DNA from: Bacteroidota bacterium
GTDB lineage: Bacteria; Bacteroidota; Ignavibacteria; SZUA-365
DNA length: 33,603 nt
Direction: 5' to 3'
Assembly (NCBI GenBank): GCA_003246455.1
Contig: QKAF01000010.1
Coordinates: forward strand, 1 to 33,603
Below are positions 22,522 through 31,094 of the stretch, one piece after another. The first letter of the stretch is position 1; each line of letters begins with the position of its first letter. Under the pieces are notes generated by a model. It was not told the DNA's origin and did not search any database. It was given only the letters and a program-made list of their open reading frames with translations. A program made the translations under genes and the position numbers.

Positions 22522-25500
22522 TCAGTCTTCACCGAGGTGCCCGTCCAGCGGACGACGGAGTTCCCCGTCCCGCGGATCGGAGGCAAACCCGGCCTGGACA
22601 CAGAACGGCAGCAGGTAATACGGGGCACGCAGTGAGCGTGCCCCGGCTGTTTTCATGCGCAGGGCGAGATCATCGATGAGCGTGCGGCCGAGTCCGCGAC
22701 CGCGCAGCGATTCGTCGATGACGACGGCCTTGAGTTCCGCTTCCGCATCTTCCGGCGCCGCGAAAATCAGTCCGCCGACGATGTGCTGTCCGGCATCGAA
22801 CATGCCGAGATAGCGGAGTTCCTCCCCGGTGGGTATCTGGAAGCGTTCACGCGTCAGAAGGGAGATGATACCGCCGGTTTCCGCGGCAGTCACGGTTTCA
22901 CGGATGACAAAATCGCGGCGGGACGCCTCGTGCACCAGGTGTTCGATGACCACGGATTCCTTCCCGGCCACCTGCATGCGGACGAGCTGGAGTTCCTTTC
23001 CGCGCTGCGCGGGGAATACCATGCGCAGGAAGCGTTCGCGCATCACCCCTGTCGGAATGCGTTCCTGCAGTTCCGCCAGCTCGATGCTGCGCGTCGCGAT
23101 CCACGACGGATCCGCATGCATGCGATAGATCACTTCCTCGAGCTGCGCGCCGGCGTCGGGCGTGAGTCCCGCCAGCAGCGTGTGACGCGTCAGATACCAT
23201 CGGGCGGGATCACCGTAACGGGAGACATCGTACAGCCCGGAGACGTGACGAAGGTATTCTTCCCCGCGATCCTCGACGAGCCGCGGATACACGTCGGCCC
23301 ATTCCTTCCAGCATGCGACGGCGTTCTGTACCGCGAGCGGGGGAATATAGCGACGTGCCCGCAGATGCAGGACGCGCTGGATGAGTCCCGCCGTCTGCAG
23401 ACCGATGGGACGCGCCTCGGCCAGCTGCGCCTCCGCCACGGCTTCGAGCAGCGCCCGCGCGTCGGATTCCCCGAGGACCTCGAACAGCGCATCGATCACC
23501 CATGACGACTCCAGACGCGATTCATTCCATCGCTCCGCACCGCGATGCAGGACGCCGAACAGTCCTTCGACGAGACAGTGCGGTCCTTCGCAGTCCATCC
23601 ATCCTGCGACCGATGCGATGACGGCGCCTTCCCGATACCGGATCCACGGTACGATCACGTTTTCCGGCGCGATGGCGCCGGGAATGAGTCGCCGGCCGCT
23701 GTCGCGCCATCCCCGGATCCACGCGGCAAGCGCGGAAATCCACCAGCGCCGGAGTTCGGCGATATCGAGATCGCCCCGGCCGTGATCCATCAGCGTCGAG
23801 AGCAGGCGGCCGGGAACTTCCCCGAATGAAATCGCCCCTGCTTCCGGCATGAAGCTCCCGAAGCGGGGCAGCGAGGGCAGGCGTACCGGCGCACCGGCGA
23901 TACGGAGCAGCGAGAGGAGAACATCGCGCAGATTGTCATCCCGGTAGCGTTCGTCAAGGAGGAGGAGAAACGCGTAGCGGCGCCCGCTCCGCGTGCGAAG
24001 CTCGACATGAAAGGGCGCTGCCTCTCCCGGTCTGCTGCGCGACGCTTCGACCGTGAGACTGCCCGGGTCGAGGTCCGCGCTCCGGAACTGGTCGATGCCA
24101 TGGAGCATCAGCACCGACAGGGAAAGAAACGGCGTGCCGCCGAGGAGCGAACGGATATGTTGCCGGTACGTCTCCCCGACCGACGCGTCGAAGACCAGTG
24201 CGCGGTCCACCGCCTGCTGCAGCGGAACCCCGGCCTGCGGCAGCGACGCCTGCCGCCGCACATACACATCCTTGAGTGCATAGAACAGGCGCTCGGCCTG
24301 CGCGCGCATCGGTTCGTATTCCATCCACTGCGCGAGCTCCGCGCGCACGTCGTAAACGCACGCCGGATCGTGGGAGGCGAGACGGAAGAGCAGCGCGAGC
24401 ATATGTCCGTACATCCGCAGGTCTTCGGCGGAAGGCGCGGTGCGCTGCGTCCGGTAGGCCTGCAGACGACGGCGAAGCGCGGTCAGACGCTCCCCGCGCA
24501 TGTCGGGCGAAGCGATCCGATCCAGGGCGGGTCCGTCGAGAAAGGTTCTCCCCGCATTCAGAAACGCGTGATACGGCGCGGCGTCCTCCGGATCGGGATC
24601 GAAAAGCAGCAGCGCTTCGTACGCGCGGATGCGGACGGCGTCGTCGTCATGCCAGGCGCAGCTGCCGAGACGGGCGCGAAGCAGCGACGCATGACGGTGC
24701 GGAATGCTCTGCAGCATGGCGGCGATGTCGTCGAAGAGCTGCAGTACCGCCGGCGACTCCGCCGCGAATACGGTGGAGAGAAGCTGGTGCAGCCGGAGGA
24801 GAACGGTCCCGACGCTGCCGGCGCCGGCAGCTGCCCCGAAGTGATCGGCGTCCCGGCCTGCCCGTTCCGTCCCGCCGCTGTCCGTCGCCGGGAGCGGACG
24901 CACGTCTCGCACGGTGTCGAGACGGACGTCCCAGCCTTCATGGCAGGGGAAAAACGCGAACAGCCCGGCGTTCCCCACCCACCCCATCGGCTGCCTGCAC
25001 AACGCGCCGAGGTCGATGACGCCGTCGGCGATTTCATATTCGCAGTCCCCGATACGCCAGCATCCCGCCTGCCTCCCCTGGCGCACGGGCAGCAGCGTGC
25101 TCGTCGCCGTGTTGATCAGTCCACGCGGATCCGTCTGCAGATCGCGTTCCGTGCACCCGATGTCGCGCAGCATCCACAGCGGCAGATGCAGGCGCAGCCC
25201 GGCGATGGAAAACGACCGCCGGCGCGCGCGGTAGAGCTGTTCGATTTCTTCGCGGAATCGCTCCCGGATCCGTTTGCGGTTGAACGATCCCTTGGGTGTG
25301 AGTTCGCCGTCCGCTTCCGAAAAATCCGATTTCAGGAGGGCAAATTCGAGAATACGCTCGTACACCGGAAGTTCGTTGTTCACGGCGCGGACGATCTCGT
25401 TGAAATACCGCTCACGCTGCCGCACCGCGGGCATGCCGCGCATCACGGCGGCTTCCTCGTCCGGAACGATCAGCAGGACGTTATGCGGCCGGCCGTCACC

Positions 25501-27072
25501 GGCGAGGAAACAGCGACGCAGCCCCGGCACGTCGCGGAAACGGTTCTCCACTCCGAGGGGCGCGATGGTCTGCCCCCTGCTGTTCTTGTAGATGTCTTTC
25601 ACGCGGTCGACGATGCGGTAATGTCCGCTTTCGTTGCGCACGAACAGGTCGCCCGTCGCCTCCCATCCCCCGGCAGATCCCTCGCCCTGCGACGCATCCC
25701 CGCCCTCCGGCAGCAGCCGCGCGACGTAAGGACCCCGCATTTCCATTTCGCCTTCCGATGTGAGGCGCACCTCGATACCGGGAAGGGGCACGCCGACCGA
25801 ATCGTCCTCGTATTCGCCCGGCGGCGTCATGAGGATGCCGCCCGTCGCCTCCGTCATTCCGAAGCCGCTGCAGAGTGCGACGCCCTGGCGGTGGAACCAG
25901 CGGAAGACCGCGGGGGCGAGATAGCCTGCGGCGGAAAGTCCCCACCGCAGCCGCCCGCCGCTCACCGCGGCGAGCCCCGCCTGCCGCTCCGCTTCTTCAT
26001 GCAGTTCCGCCCAGCGCTGCGGGATGCTGATCAGGCCGCTCGGCTGAAATTCCCGCATGCGCGCGAACAGCGCTTCCCGGCTCGGATTTCCGGCAAATAC
26101 GTACCGCCCGCCCCAGAACAGCATCCCCTGCAATTCGAGAAACCGCCCGAAGGTATGGAAGAGCGGGAGAAACGCGACCAGCGTCTCGTCCGTGCCGACC
26201 TCCGGCAGTGCCGCCGCGCGCGCGAATCGCTTGCTGACCAGGTGCATCTGCGAGAAACACAGGCCCTTCGGCCGCCCGGTCGATCCCGAAGTGAACATGA
26301 CCGTCGCCGTGTCGTGATACGCGGGGACGCGTGCCGGCGGCAGCGCCGCGGCGTCCGTCCGCGCCCGCTCCCGGTTCCGCGCGATGAAGGAATCGAAACG
26401 TTCGACCCCGGCTTCCTCCGGATCCCCGGCACCGGTCGCGAGGATCGTCAGGGGACGGTCGAGTCCCGCTCGCACGCGCAGCACCCGGCGCAGCCGCTCG
26501 TCGTCGTCGACCAGGACCGTGGTGATTCCGAGGCGGCGCACGATGGATTCCACCGCCTCTTCATCGAGATGCACGCTCAGCGGCGTCACGAATATCCCGT
26601 GCGCGAGGCACGCGAGATCGCACAGCGCTCCCTCGAGATTGTTCGCGGTCAGCAGCGCGACGCGCGGGGTGTCAGACGTCCCTGCACGCAGTGCGAGCGC
26701 GATCGATTCGCAGCGTCGCGCCGTCTGCAGGAAAGTCAGGCTGCGTCGTTCCCCCTCGCCCTCCTCGAGATAGACGCGATCGGGAAACGCGCGCGCACGG
26801 TCGGCGAGCATGTCGCCGAGTCCATACTGCACCCGTGCGATCGCGGCGCGGACGGCCCGTTCGTACGCGCCGTACCGCAGTTCCCGCGAAAGGCCGGGCA
26901 GGAATCCCGGCATCGTTGTGGTGGTGAGGAGTTCGCGGAGCAGGGTCTCGTCCATCCCGTTTTCCGGAACGGCGACGAGCGCGTGATGCGCGGCGTGCAC
27001 GATGGCGGAGGGGAGTTCCGGATCGGGCTGCCGCTGAAACGCGTGGAGCAGGTCAGCGAGTGTTGGTTCCAT
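22522..27072 (-). CDS. Giant fusion: acyl-adenylate synthetase, unassigned middle, GNAT acyltransferase
   Basis: 1516 residues from the ATG at 27072 (MEPTLADLLHAFQRQPD); a frame extension to 27180 reads as noise. No signal peptide. Residues about 80-620 are an AMP-forming fatty-acid-CoA-ligase-type enzyme: TSGSTGRPKG (about 260), GFGMTEATGG (about 402), WEATGDLF, RIVDRVKDIYKNSRGQ (about 486) and catalytic-lysine region LTPKGSFNRKRI (about 592). Residues about 620-1340 match nothing I recognise; a stretch near 1127 (RLIPGAIAPENVIVPW ... ASVAGWMDCEG) faintly recalls a kinase-fold catalytic loop, and an earlier part looks helical. Residues about 1345-1516 are a GNAT domain with VVIDESLRGRGLGRTLIDDL (acyl-CoA binding, about 1446). 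No carrier-protein domain is seen. A plausible role is activating a fatty acid and transferring it to an amine, giving an N-acyl product; this is inference. No ribosome site is evident. Confidence 0.88.
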   Translation of the reverse strand: MEPTLADLLHAFQRQPDPELPSAIVHAAHHALVAVPENGMDETLLRELLTTTTMPGFLPGLSRELRYGAYERAVRAAIARVQYGLGDMLADRARAFPDRVYLEEGEGERRSLTFLQTARRCESIALALRAGTSDTPRVALLTANNLEGALCDLACLAHGIFVTPLSVHLDEEAVESIVRRLGITTVLVDDDERLRRVLRVRAGLDRPLTILATGAGDPEEAGVERFDSFIARNRERARTDAAALPPARVPAYHDTATVMFTSGSTGRPKGLCFSQMHLVSKRFARAAALPEVGTDETLVAFLPLFHTFGRFLELQGMLFWGGRYVFAGNPSREALFARMREFQPSGLISIPQRWAELHEEAERQAGLAAVSGGRLRWGLSAAGYLAPAVFRWFHRQGVALCSGFGMTEATGGILMTPPGEYEDDSVGVPLPGIEVRLTSEGEMEMRGPYVARLLPEGGDASQGEGSAGGWEATGDLFVRNESGHYRIVDRVKDIYKNSRGQTIAPLGVENRFRDVPGLRRCFLAGDGRPHNVLLIVPDEEAAVMRGMPAVRQRERYFNEIVRAVNNELPVYERILEFALLKSDFSEADGELTPKGSFNRKRIRERFREEIEQLYRARRRSFSIAGLRLHLPLWMLRDIGCTERDLQTDPRGLINTATSTLLPVRQGRQAGCWRIGDCEYEIADGVIDLGALCRQPMGWVGNAGLFAFFPCHEGWDVRLDTVRDVRPLPATDSGGTERAGRDADHFGAAAGAGSVGTVLLRLHQLLSTVFAAESPAVLQLFDDIAAMLQSIPHRHASLLRARLGSCAWHDDDAVRIRAYEALLLFDPDPEDAAPYHAFLNAGRTFLDGPALDRIASPDMRGERLTALRRRLQAYRTQRTAPSAEDLRMYGHMLALLFRLASHDPACVYDVRAELAQWMEYEPMRAQAERLFYALKDVYVRRQASLPQAGVPLQQAVDRALVFDASVGETYRQHIRSLLGGTPFLSLSVLMLHGIDQFRSADLDPGSLTVEASRSRPGEAAPFHVELRTRSGRRYAFLLLLDERYRDDNLRDVLLSLLRIAGAPVRLPSLPRFGSFMPEAGAISFGEVPGRLLSTLMDHGRGDLDIAELRRWWISALAAWIRGWRDSGRRLIPGAIAPENVIVPWIRYREGAVIASVAGWMDCEGPHCLVEGLFGVLHRGAERWNESRLESSWVIDALFEVLGESDARALLEAVAEAQLAEARPIGLQTAGLIQRVLHLRARRYIPPLAVQNAVACWKEWADVYPRLVEDRGEEYLRHVSGLYDVSRYGDPARWYLTRHTLLAGLTPDAGAQLEEVIYRMHADPSWIATRSIELAELQERIPTGVMRERFLRMVFPAQRGKELQLVRMQVAGKESVVIEHLVHEASRRDFVIRETVTAAETGGIISLLTRERFQIPTGEELRYLGMFDAGQHIVGGLIFAAPEDAEAELKAVVIDESLRGRGLGRTLIDDLALRMKTAGARSLRAPYYLLPFCVQAGFASDPRDGELRRPLDGHLGED

Positions 27073-27296
27073 CGGATATTCGTATCTGATACAGCGCAGA
27101 GAGGTGAAAGGTAATGAATTCCGCGATGAGAAAATCACTCTTCCGCCCCTGTTTCGGTTGCAACTTGGAGAAGAAATCACGAATTTCCGACATCAAGGGC
27201 TCCTGATTTTGCACGTTATTTCGCCGGCGGAATGCAGAGCCTTCCTCCTCTTCAGCTGACGTCCCTCATCCACTCTTTTTAGAAAGGAAGCCGCTT

Positions 27297-28694
27297 ATGC
27301 GTATGTTGATCCGGTCTACACTTCTCGCGGTCCTATTCGCGCTTCCCCTTGTCGTCAACGCACAGACCACCGCTCGTTACCCGATGCTCGAGCAGTTCAC
27401 CGGCACCTGGTGCCAGTGGTGTCCGTACGGAGCCGATTCGATAAACTCCATCCTTAATTATATTCCGAACGCGCGGGCGATCGCCTACCACCAGGGCGAC
27501 CCCATGGCGACGAACGACGGCAACACCGTGATCGGTCACCTGCTCGTCAACAGTTATCCCAGCGCGGCGATCGACCGGCTGCTCGTCAACCTGCCGACAG
27601 GCGGGGCGGCGATCGCGATCTCGCGCACGTACTGGGGCTCGGTGATGCAGCAGCGCAACCAGTCGGCTTCCCCGATGTCCATCAGCGTTTCCGGCACCTA
27701 CCATCAGGACACGCGCCAGATCGCGGCCACGGTGACCATGAACGCCCTCCAGGCGATGACCGGCGAATTCTACTTCAACGCCGTCCTGACCGAGGACGAC
27801 CTCAACTACGACCAGAAGAAAAACGTCAACGGCACCGTCATCACGGTCAGCCCCTACTATCACAAGCGCGTCGTGCGCAACATGATCACCGGGCCCTACG
27901 GCGTGACGCTGACGACCTCGGGCTTCACCGCCAACCAGCAGATCACCCAGTACGTCAATTTCACCGTCCCGGCCAGCTATGACATCGCGAAGTGCAAGCT
28001 CGCGATTTTCGTCACCACGAAGGTCACCCTCACCGTGAATGGGCAGCCGCGACCGACGCAGATGGCGACGCAGCAGGCCTGGCAGGAGTCGGTGCTCTCT
28101 GCCCTGACGGTCATTCCGGTAGAAATGATCAGCTTCAGCGCCGCGCAGGATGGCGAGAACATTCTCGTCAGCTGGCGTACCGCGATGGAAAACAACAATC
28201 GCGGTTGGTTCGTCGAACGCCGGACCATTGACGGAGAATGGAAGGATCTCGCCTTCGTCAACGGCTACGGGACCACGCACGAGCAGCAGAAGTACGAGTA
28301 TCTCGACCGCGACACCCGGCCGTTCACGACCTACGACTATCGTCTGCGCCAGGTCGATTTCGACGGGAAAACCGACTACTCGCCGATCTTCCGCATCGCC
28401 GCCACCCCGGTGCCGACGGAAACCCGTCTGCTCCAGAACTATCCGAATCCCTTCAATCCGAACACCTTCATCACCGTCGAGCTGGCCGAGGAAAGCGACA
28501 TGAATGTCGCGGTGTACGATATGCTGGGCCGCATCGTCAAGACGCTCGCCTCCGGCGTACACCCCGCCGGCGGACATGTCTTCGAATGGGATGGCACGGA
28601 TGCCAACGGCAGCGCAGTGCAGTCGGGTATCTATTTCGTCCGCATGGTCACCCCCACGCACTCCGACACCCGGCAGATGCAGCTGACCAAATAA
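27297..28694 (+). CDS. Omp28-like protein with thioredoxin-like CxxC and T9SS sorting domain
   Basis: 465 residues; GAAAGGAAGCCGC precedes the ATG. Signal peptide about 1-23 (LLAVLFALPLVVNAQ). Residues 28-115 look like a thioredoxin-fold domain of Omp28 type: LEQFTGTWCQWCPYGA with Cys39 and Cys42, IAYHQGDPM, NSYPSAAIDR (cis-Pro position). A beta-rich Omp28 domain follows (about 120-270, ISVSGTYHQDTRQIAATVTM). Then a fibronectin-like segment (FSAAQDGENILVSWRTAMENNNRGWFVER) and a complete type A sorting domain: LLQNYPNPFNPNTFITVEL, VAVYDMLGRIVKTL, GIYFVRMVT, MQLTK. The protein should be exported by T9SS and carry a redox-active or structural disulfide at the cell surface. A strong terminator follows, so it is a single-gene unit. 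Confidence 0.93.
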   Translation: MRMLIRSTLLAVLFALPLVVNAQTTARYPMLEQFTGTWCQWCPYGADSINSILNYIPNARAIAYHQGDPMATNDGNTVIGHLLVNSYPSAAIDRLLVNLPTGGAAIAISRTYWGSVMQQRNQSASPMSISVSGTYHQDTRQIAATVTMNALQAMTGEFYFNAVLTEDDLNYDQKKNVNGTVITVSPYYHKRVVRNMITGPYGVTLTTSGFTANQQITQYVNFTVPASYDIAKCKLAIFVTTKVTLTVNGQPRPTQMATQQAWQESVLSALTVIPVEMISFSAAQDGENILVSWRTAMENNNRGWFVERRTIDGEWKDLAFVNGYGTTHEQQKYEYLDRDTRPFTTYDYRLRQVDFDGKTDYSPIFRIAATPVPTETRLLQNYPNPFNPNTFITVELAEESDMNVAVYDMLGRIVKTLASGVHPAGGHVFEWDGTDANGSAVQSGIYFVRMVTPTHSDTRQMQLTK

Positions 28695-28729
28695 GCGCAC
28701 GCGCCCGGTTTCTCTCTCTCCCCTCTTTG

Positions 28730-28761
28730 GTCCCGGTCTTCGCAAGACCGGGACTTTTTTT
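28730..28761 (+). terminator. Strong rho-independent terminator
   Basis: GTCCCGGTCTT (28730-28740), loop CGC, AAGACCGGGAC (28744-28754), then seven T. It ends the Omp28-like gene transcript. Confidence 0.95.
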
Positions 28762-28800
28762 CGCCCTGTCGATAATTGCCATCGCGCGTGAAACACGAGA

Positions 28801-28832
28801 TTTGACCTTGATATCAGGGATTTGTATACTTG
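28801..28832 (+). promoter_or_regulatory. Bacteroidota-type promoter for the 28880 gene
   Basis: TTTG (28801-28804), 20-nt spacer, TATACTTG (28825-28832), one mismatch to TAnnTTTG. The expected start near 28838 lies after the in-frame ATG at 28835, which rules that ATG out as the normal start. Confidence 0.6.
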
Positions 28833-28866
28833 AAATGCCTGATAGTATGCAGTATTACCACTGTGT

Positions 28867-28871
28867 AAGGA
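28867..28871 (+). promoter_or_regulatory. Ribosome binding site that sets the start at 28880
   Basis: AAGGA lies 8 nt before the ATG at 28880; in-frame ATGs at 28835 and 28847 have no such site. Confidence 0.7.
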
Positions 28872-28879
28872 TTCATGTC

Positions 28880-29353
28880 ATGTATCATGATGATTCCATT
28901 CCCGCTTACCGGGAATGCCAGAATCTCCTGTGCAGCATCGCGAGGCGGCAGGGTTTCGATACCCTTCCCCCGGTCCATTTTTTCGATGCGGGCATTCGGC
29001 CGGAGGTCCTGGCATGGAACGCGCGAGTGAAGCAGCTGTTCATGGGGGATATCAAGGTGTCGGCCATCGATCGATGGGACAGCGAGACAAGCCTGGAGCT
29101 GCCGAAAGCGTATCTCGCCCGGTTCAAGGATCTGCTCGGCGACAAGACCGTCAGCGGGGGCGTCATCGCCATCACCGCCGACAGTCCCGAAGCGGTCGAA
29201 GGCTGGAGCAACAGCCTGTTCACGCATGCGTCGCGGCTGGATCTCACCAACCAGTTCGGCGCGCTCATCAACTTCGAAATCGCATACCGGGAACGGATAT
29301 GGCTCACCTGGGGGGCGACGAATCCGCTCTTCCAGCTGCTCCGGGCCTCCTGA
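28880..29353 (+). CDS. Small cytosolic protein of unknown function
   Basis: 157 residues from 28880, chosen from the ribosome site and promoter position. No signal peptide or membrane helix. I do not recognise a family. Visible features: MYHDDSIPAYRECQNLL at the start, a mixed alpha/beta pattern (VHFFDAGIRPEVLAWNARVKQLF, KVSAIDRWDSETSLELPKAYLARFKDLL, GGVIAITADSPEAVEGWSNSLF) and a hydrophobic end (GALINFEIAYRERIWLTWG). It might be a small enzyme-like or binding domain, but no catalytic motif stands out. Base composition is somewhat less GC-rich at its start than in neighbours. It is convergent with the 29432-29929 gene, with 78 bp between them holding only a weak hairpin. Confidence 0.75.
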   Translation: MYHDDSIPAYRECQNLLCSIARRQGFDTLPPVHFFDAGIRPEVLAWNARVKQLFMGDIKVSAIDRWDSETSLELPKAYLARFKDLLGDKTVSGGVIAITADSPEAVEGWSNSLFTHASRLDLTNQFGALINFEIAYRERIWLTWGATNPLFQLLRAS

Positions 29354-29390
29354 GGTTCTCGGTGTCTCGAAAGGGGCGGATAACACGCGC

Positions 29391-29415
29391 GTCCGGACCG
29401 ACAGGGCGGCCGGAC
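29391..29415. terminator. Hairpin between convergent genes, weak terminator candidate
   Basis: GTCCGG (29391-29396) pairs with CCGGAC (29410-29415), extended by two G-C pairs around a one-base bulge. No T tract follows on either strand. Confidence 0.3.
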
Positions 29416-29431
29416 AACACGATCTCTCATT

Positions 29432-29929
29432 CTACAGATGAAAACCCACGGGCCACGGCTGCGGGTGGGGCGGCTCCATCTGCTGCAGGCGTTCCTGCAC
29501 CTTGCGGAGGAAATCGACCACGATGCTCCCGTAGCATTGCGCCATTGCCGTCGCCGCAAGCCGTGCACGCGGAGACTCAGCTTCCTCGATTCCCTGCCGG
29601 GCGCATTCGTCGAGCGCGGCGCCGTATTCGGCCACCTCGGAAAGGCAGCGCACGGTGATCGATGAGGCATGCTCACCGACTCCCGGGATCACGGAATCGA
29701 GCGCCCGCTGGAATGCCGCTGCGGTCTCTTTCTTCACCCGCAGCGCGGGACACTGCAGGATGCTGCCCAGCTGCACGCACAGGGCGAGCAGTTCCACGGA
29801 TATTTTCTGGTTTTCGTCGAGATCTTCGAGGGGATTCAGCGCGGAAGGGATCGACGCCGTGAGTCCTTCCAGCAGGACACGGAATTTCTCACGAAACGCG
29901 ACCACCGATTCATAATCGAGGGGATTCAT
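29432..29929 (-). CDS. Small helical protein of unknown function
   Basis: 165 residues with a very good ribosome site (GAAGGAGGACTGAG) before the ATG. It is predicted to be almost wholly alpha-helical (VVAFREKFRVLLEGL, KISVELLALCVQLGSILQC, KKETAAAFQRALDSVIPG, CLSEVAEYGAALDECARQ, ARLAATAMAQCYGSIVVDFLRKVQERLQQM) and ends with a proline-rich tail (PPHPQPWPVGF). No signal peptide or membrane helix; five cysteines. No family is recognised. A promoter with full TTGACA and TATTAT boxes and a palindrome at the start point lie directly upstream, so it is its own regulated unit. Confidence 0.8.
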   Translation of the reverse strand: MNPLDYESVVAFREKFRVLLEGLTASIPSALNPLEDLDENQKISVELLALCVQLGSILQCPALRVKKETAAAFQRALDSVIPGVGEHASSITVRCLSEVAEYGAALDECARQGIEEAESPRARLAATAMAQCYGSIVVDFLRKVQERLQQMEPPHPQPWPVGFHL

Positions 29930-29977
29930 GACTCAGTCCTCCTTCAGGTGTGATGAAGACCGCTGTCGGCAGTAATT

Positions 29978-29988
29978 GGGTGACACCC
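29978..29988. promoter_or_regulatory. 11-bp palindrome at the start point of the 29929 gene
   Basis: GGGTGACACCC (5-bp arms around one base) begins 3 nt downstream of the -10 box and covers the predicted transcription start, a typical repressor position. Confidence 0.35.
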
Positions 29989-29990
29989 TG

Positions 29991-30019
29991 ATAATAAGGA
30001 GGGAATTGTACGATGTCAA
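29991..30019 (-). promoter_or_regulatory. Sigma70-type promoter for the 29929 gene
   Basis: On the minus strand TTGACA (30019-30014), 17-nt spacer, TATTAT (29996-29991). Start near 29985, about 55 nt before the ATG. Confidence 0.6.
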
Positions 30020-30041
30020 TGCGGATCGGAATGCCGCCGGC

Positions 30042-31094
30042 TTACTCCCCTATTGCGACGACGGCAGCGCCCCCGTTCCGCGTATCCGTGTACGTCAGCA
30101 TCACGGTATTCCCATCGGTCCAGCCGCGTCCCATGACGCCGATCGCCCCGGTGTATGGCGTCGGATTGTGTTCCACCCACTGTCCGTGCACCCACTGCCG
30201 GCAAAGGTCATAGCCCGTGACCCAGATGTTTTCGTCCGTGGTGCCGAACGTGGCAATGGGACTCGGATCCATGCTGAAATACGTCTCCCAGCTGTTCCCG
30301 CTTTTCCGCAGGACACCTGTGCGTCCAATCGCATACAGCGTCCCCTGTGTGCTTCGCCAGAATCCGTCTCCGGGACCGAGATCCTCATCGAGGAAGCCGG
30401 CAAAGCGCGTGCGGCCGTTCTCGTACTCGAAACGGAACGCGCGCTGCATCCCGTTCTCCAGCCGGATCCACCCGGACGCGTACAGTATCCCTTCGCTGTA
30501 GAACAACTCGCTGCAGTAAAGCTGCAGGTATCGCTGTTCGAGGAGTTCGAGGGGAAAAAGGATGGTTTCCTCAGCCCCGTGCGCATACCGTATGATGCGC
30601 CCCATGTTTCCCCCCAGGAAAACTTCGTCTTCACCGGCCGATGCTGCCGTGAACAGCGCGCTGCTGCATTCGAGATCCACTTCGCGCCATTGTGAACCGT
30701 CGTAATGGATGAGACAGCTGCTGTCCCTGGAAAATCCGGGCCCGCCGGTTCCCGGACATTCTCCCGCCACCCAGAGGTCCCGGTCGCCGGACCCGGCGAT
30801 GCAGTAGAACGTCGGGTGGAGGGATGCCGGAACGCCCATGAGAGGGACGACGCGGAAATGCGGCGCGACGTATTTGTAGAGCGCGTTTTCGGAGATCAGG
30901 TACAGGGAGTGCTCGCCAGACTCCCAGAATCTGACCGAACCGAAGACGTCGGTGGTACCCAGAGAGTCATACCGCCAATGGAACGCGCTCTTCACCTCCG
31001 GTTCCTCTATCCCGTCATCACATGAAGACAATCCCGCGATCATCCCGGCCGAGGCCAGGAACAGGACCACCAAAATACCGTGCGTCGTTTTCAT
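30042..31094 (-). CDS. Propeller-like lipoprotein of unknown function
   Basis: 350 residues, AAGGAGG before the ATG. Lipoprotein signal peptide with lipobox LSSC (Cys25) and Asp26-Asp27 following. The mature part is beta-rich with repeated short strands ending in aromatic residues: HSLYLISENALYKYV, DLWVAGECPG, EVFLGGNMGRIIRYA, GILYASGWIRLENG, TLYAIGRTGVLRKSGNSWETYF, NIWVTGYDLCRQW. The W-V-A/V-T-G and x-x-R-K-S-G patterns fit a seven-bladed propeller. Such lipoproteins sit on the outer membrane surface or periplasmic face; Asp after Cys is not decisive in this phylum. Its ATG overlaps the stop of the glycosyltransferase gene by 4 bp (ATGA), so translation is coupled. No enzymatic motif recognised. 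Confidence 0.85.
   Translation of the reverse strand: MKTTHGILVVLFLASAGMIAGLSSCDDGIEEPEVKSAFHWRYDSLGTTDVFGSVRFWESGEHSLYLISENALYKYVAPHFRVVPLMGVPASLHPTFYCIAGSGDRDLWVAGECPGTGGPGFSRDSSCLIHYDGSQWREVDLECSSALFTAASAGEDEVFLGGNMGRIIRYAHGAEETILFPLELLEQRYLQLYCSELFYSEGILYASGWIRLENGMQRAFRFEYENGRTRFAGFLDEDLGPGDGFWRSTQGTLYAIGRTGVLRKSGNSWETYFSMDPSPIATFGTTDENIWVTGYDLCRQWVHGQWVEHNPTPYTGAIGVMGRGWTDGNTVMLTYTDTRNGGAAVVAIGE

Noticed and set aside
24007..27114. Plus-strand open frame of 1035 codons opposite the large fusion gene
   Set aside because: It lies wholly antisense to a gene with clear adenylation and GNAT motifs, its translation is Arg/Ala/His-rich without domains, and stop-free antisense frames are expected in GC-rich genes that avoid TTA, CTA and TCA codons.
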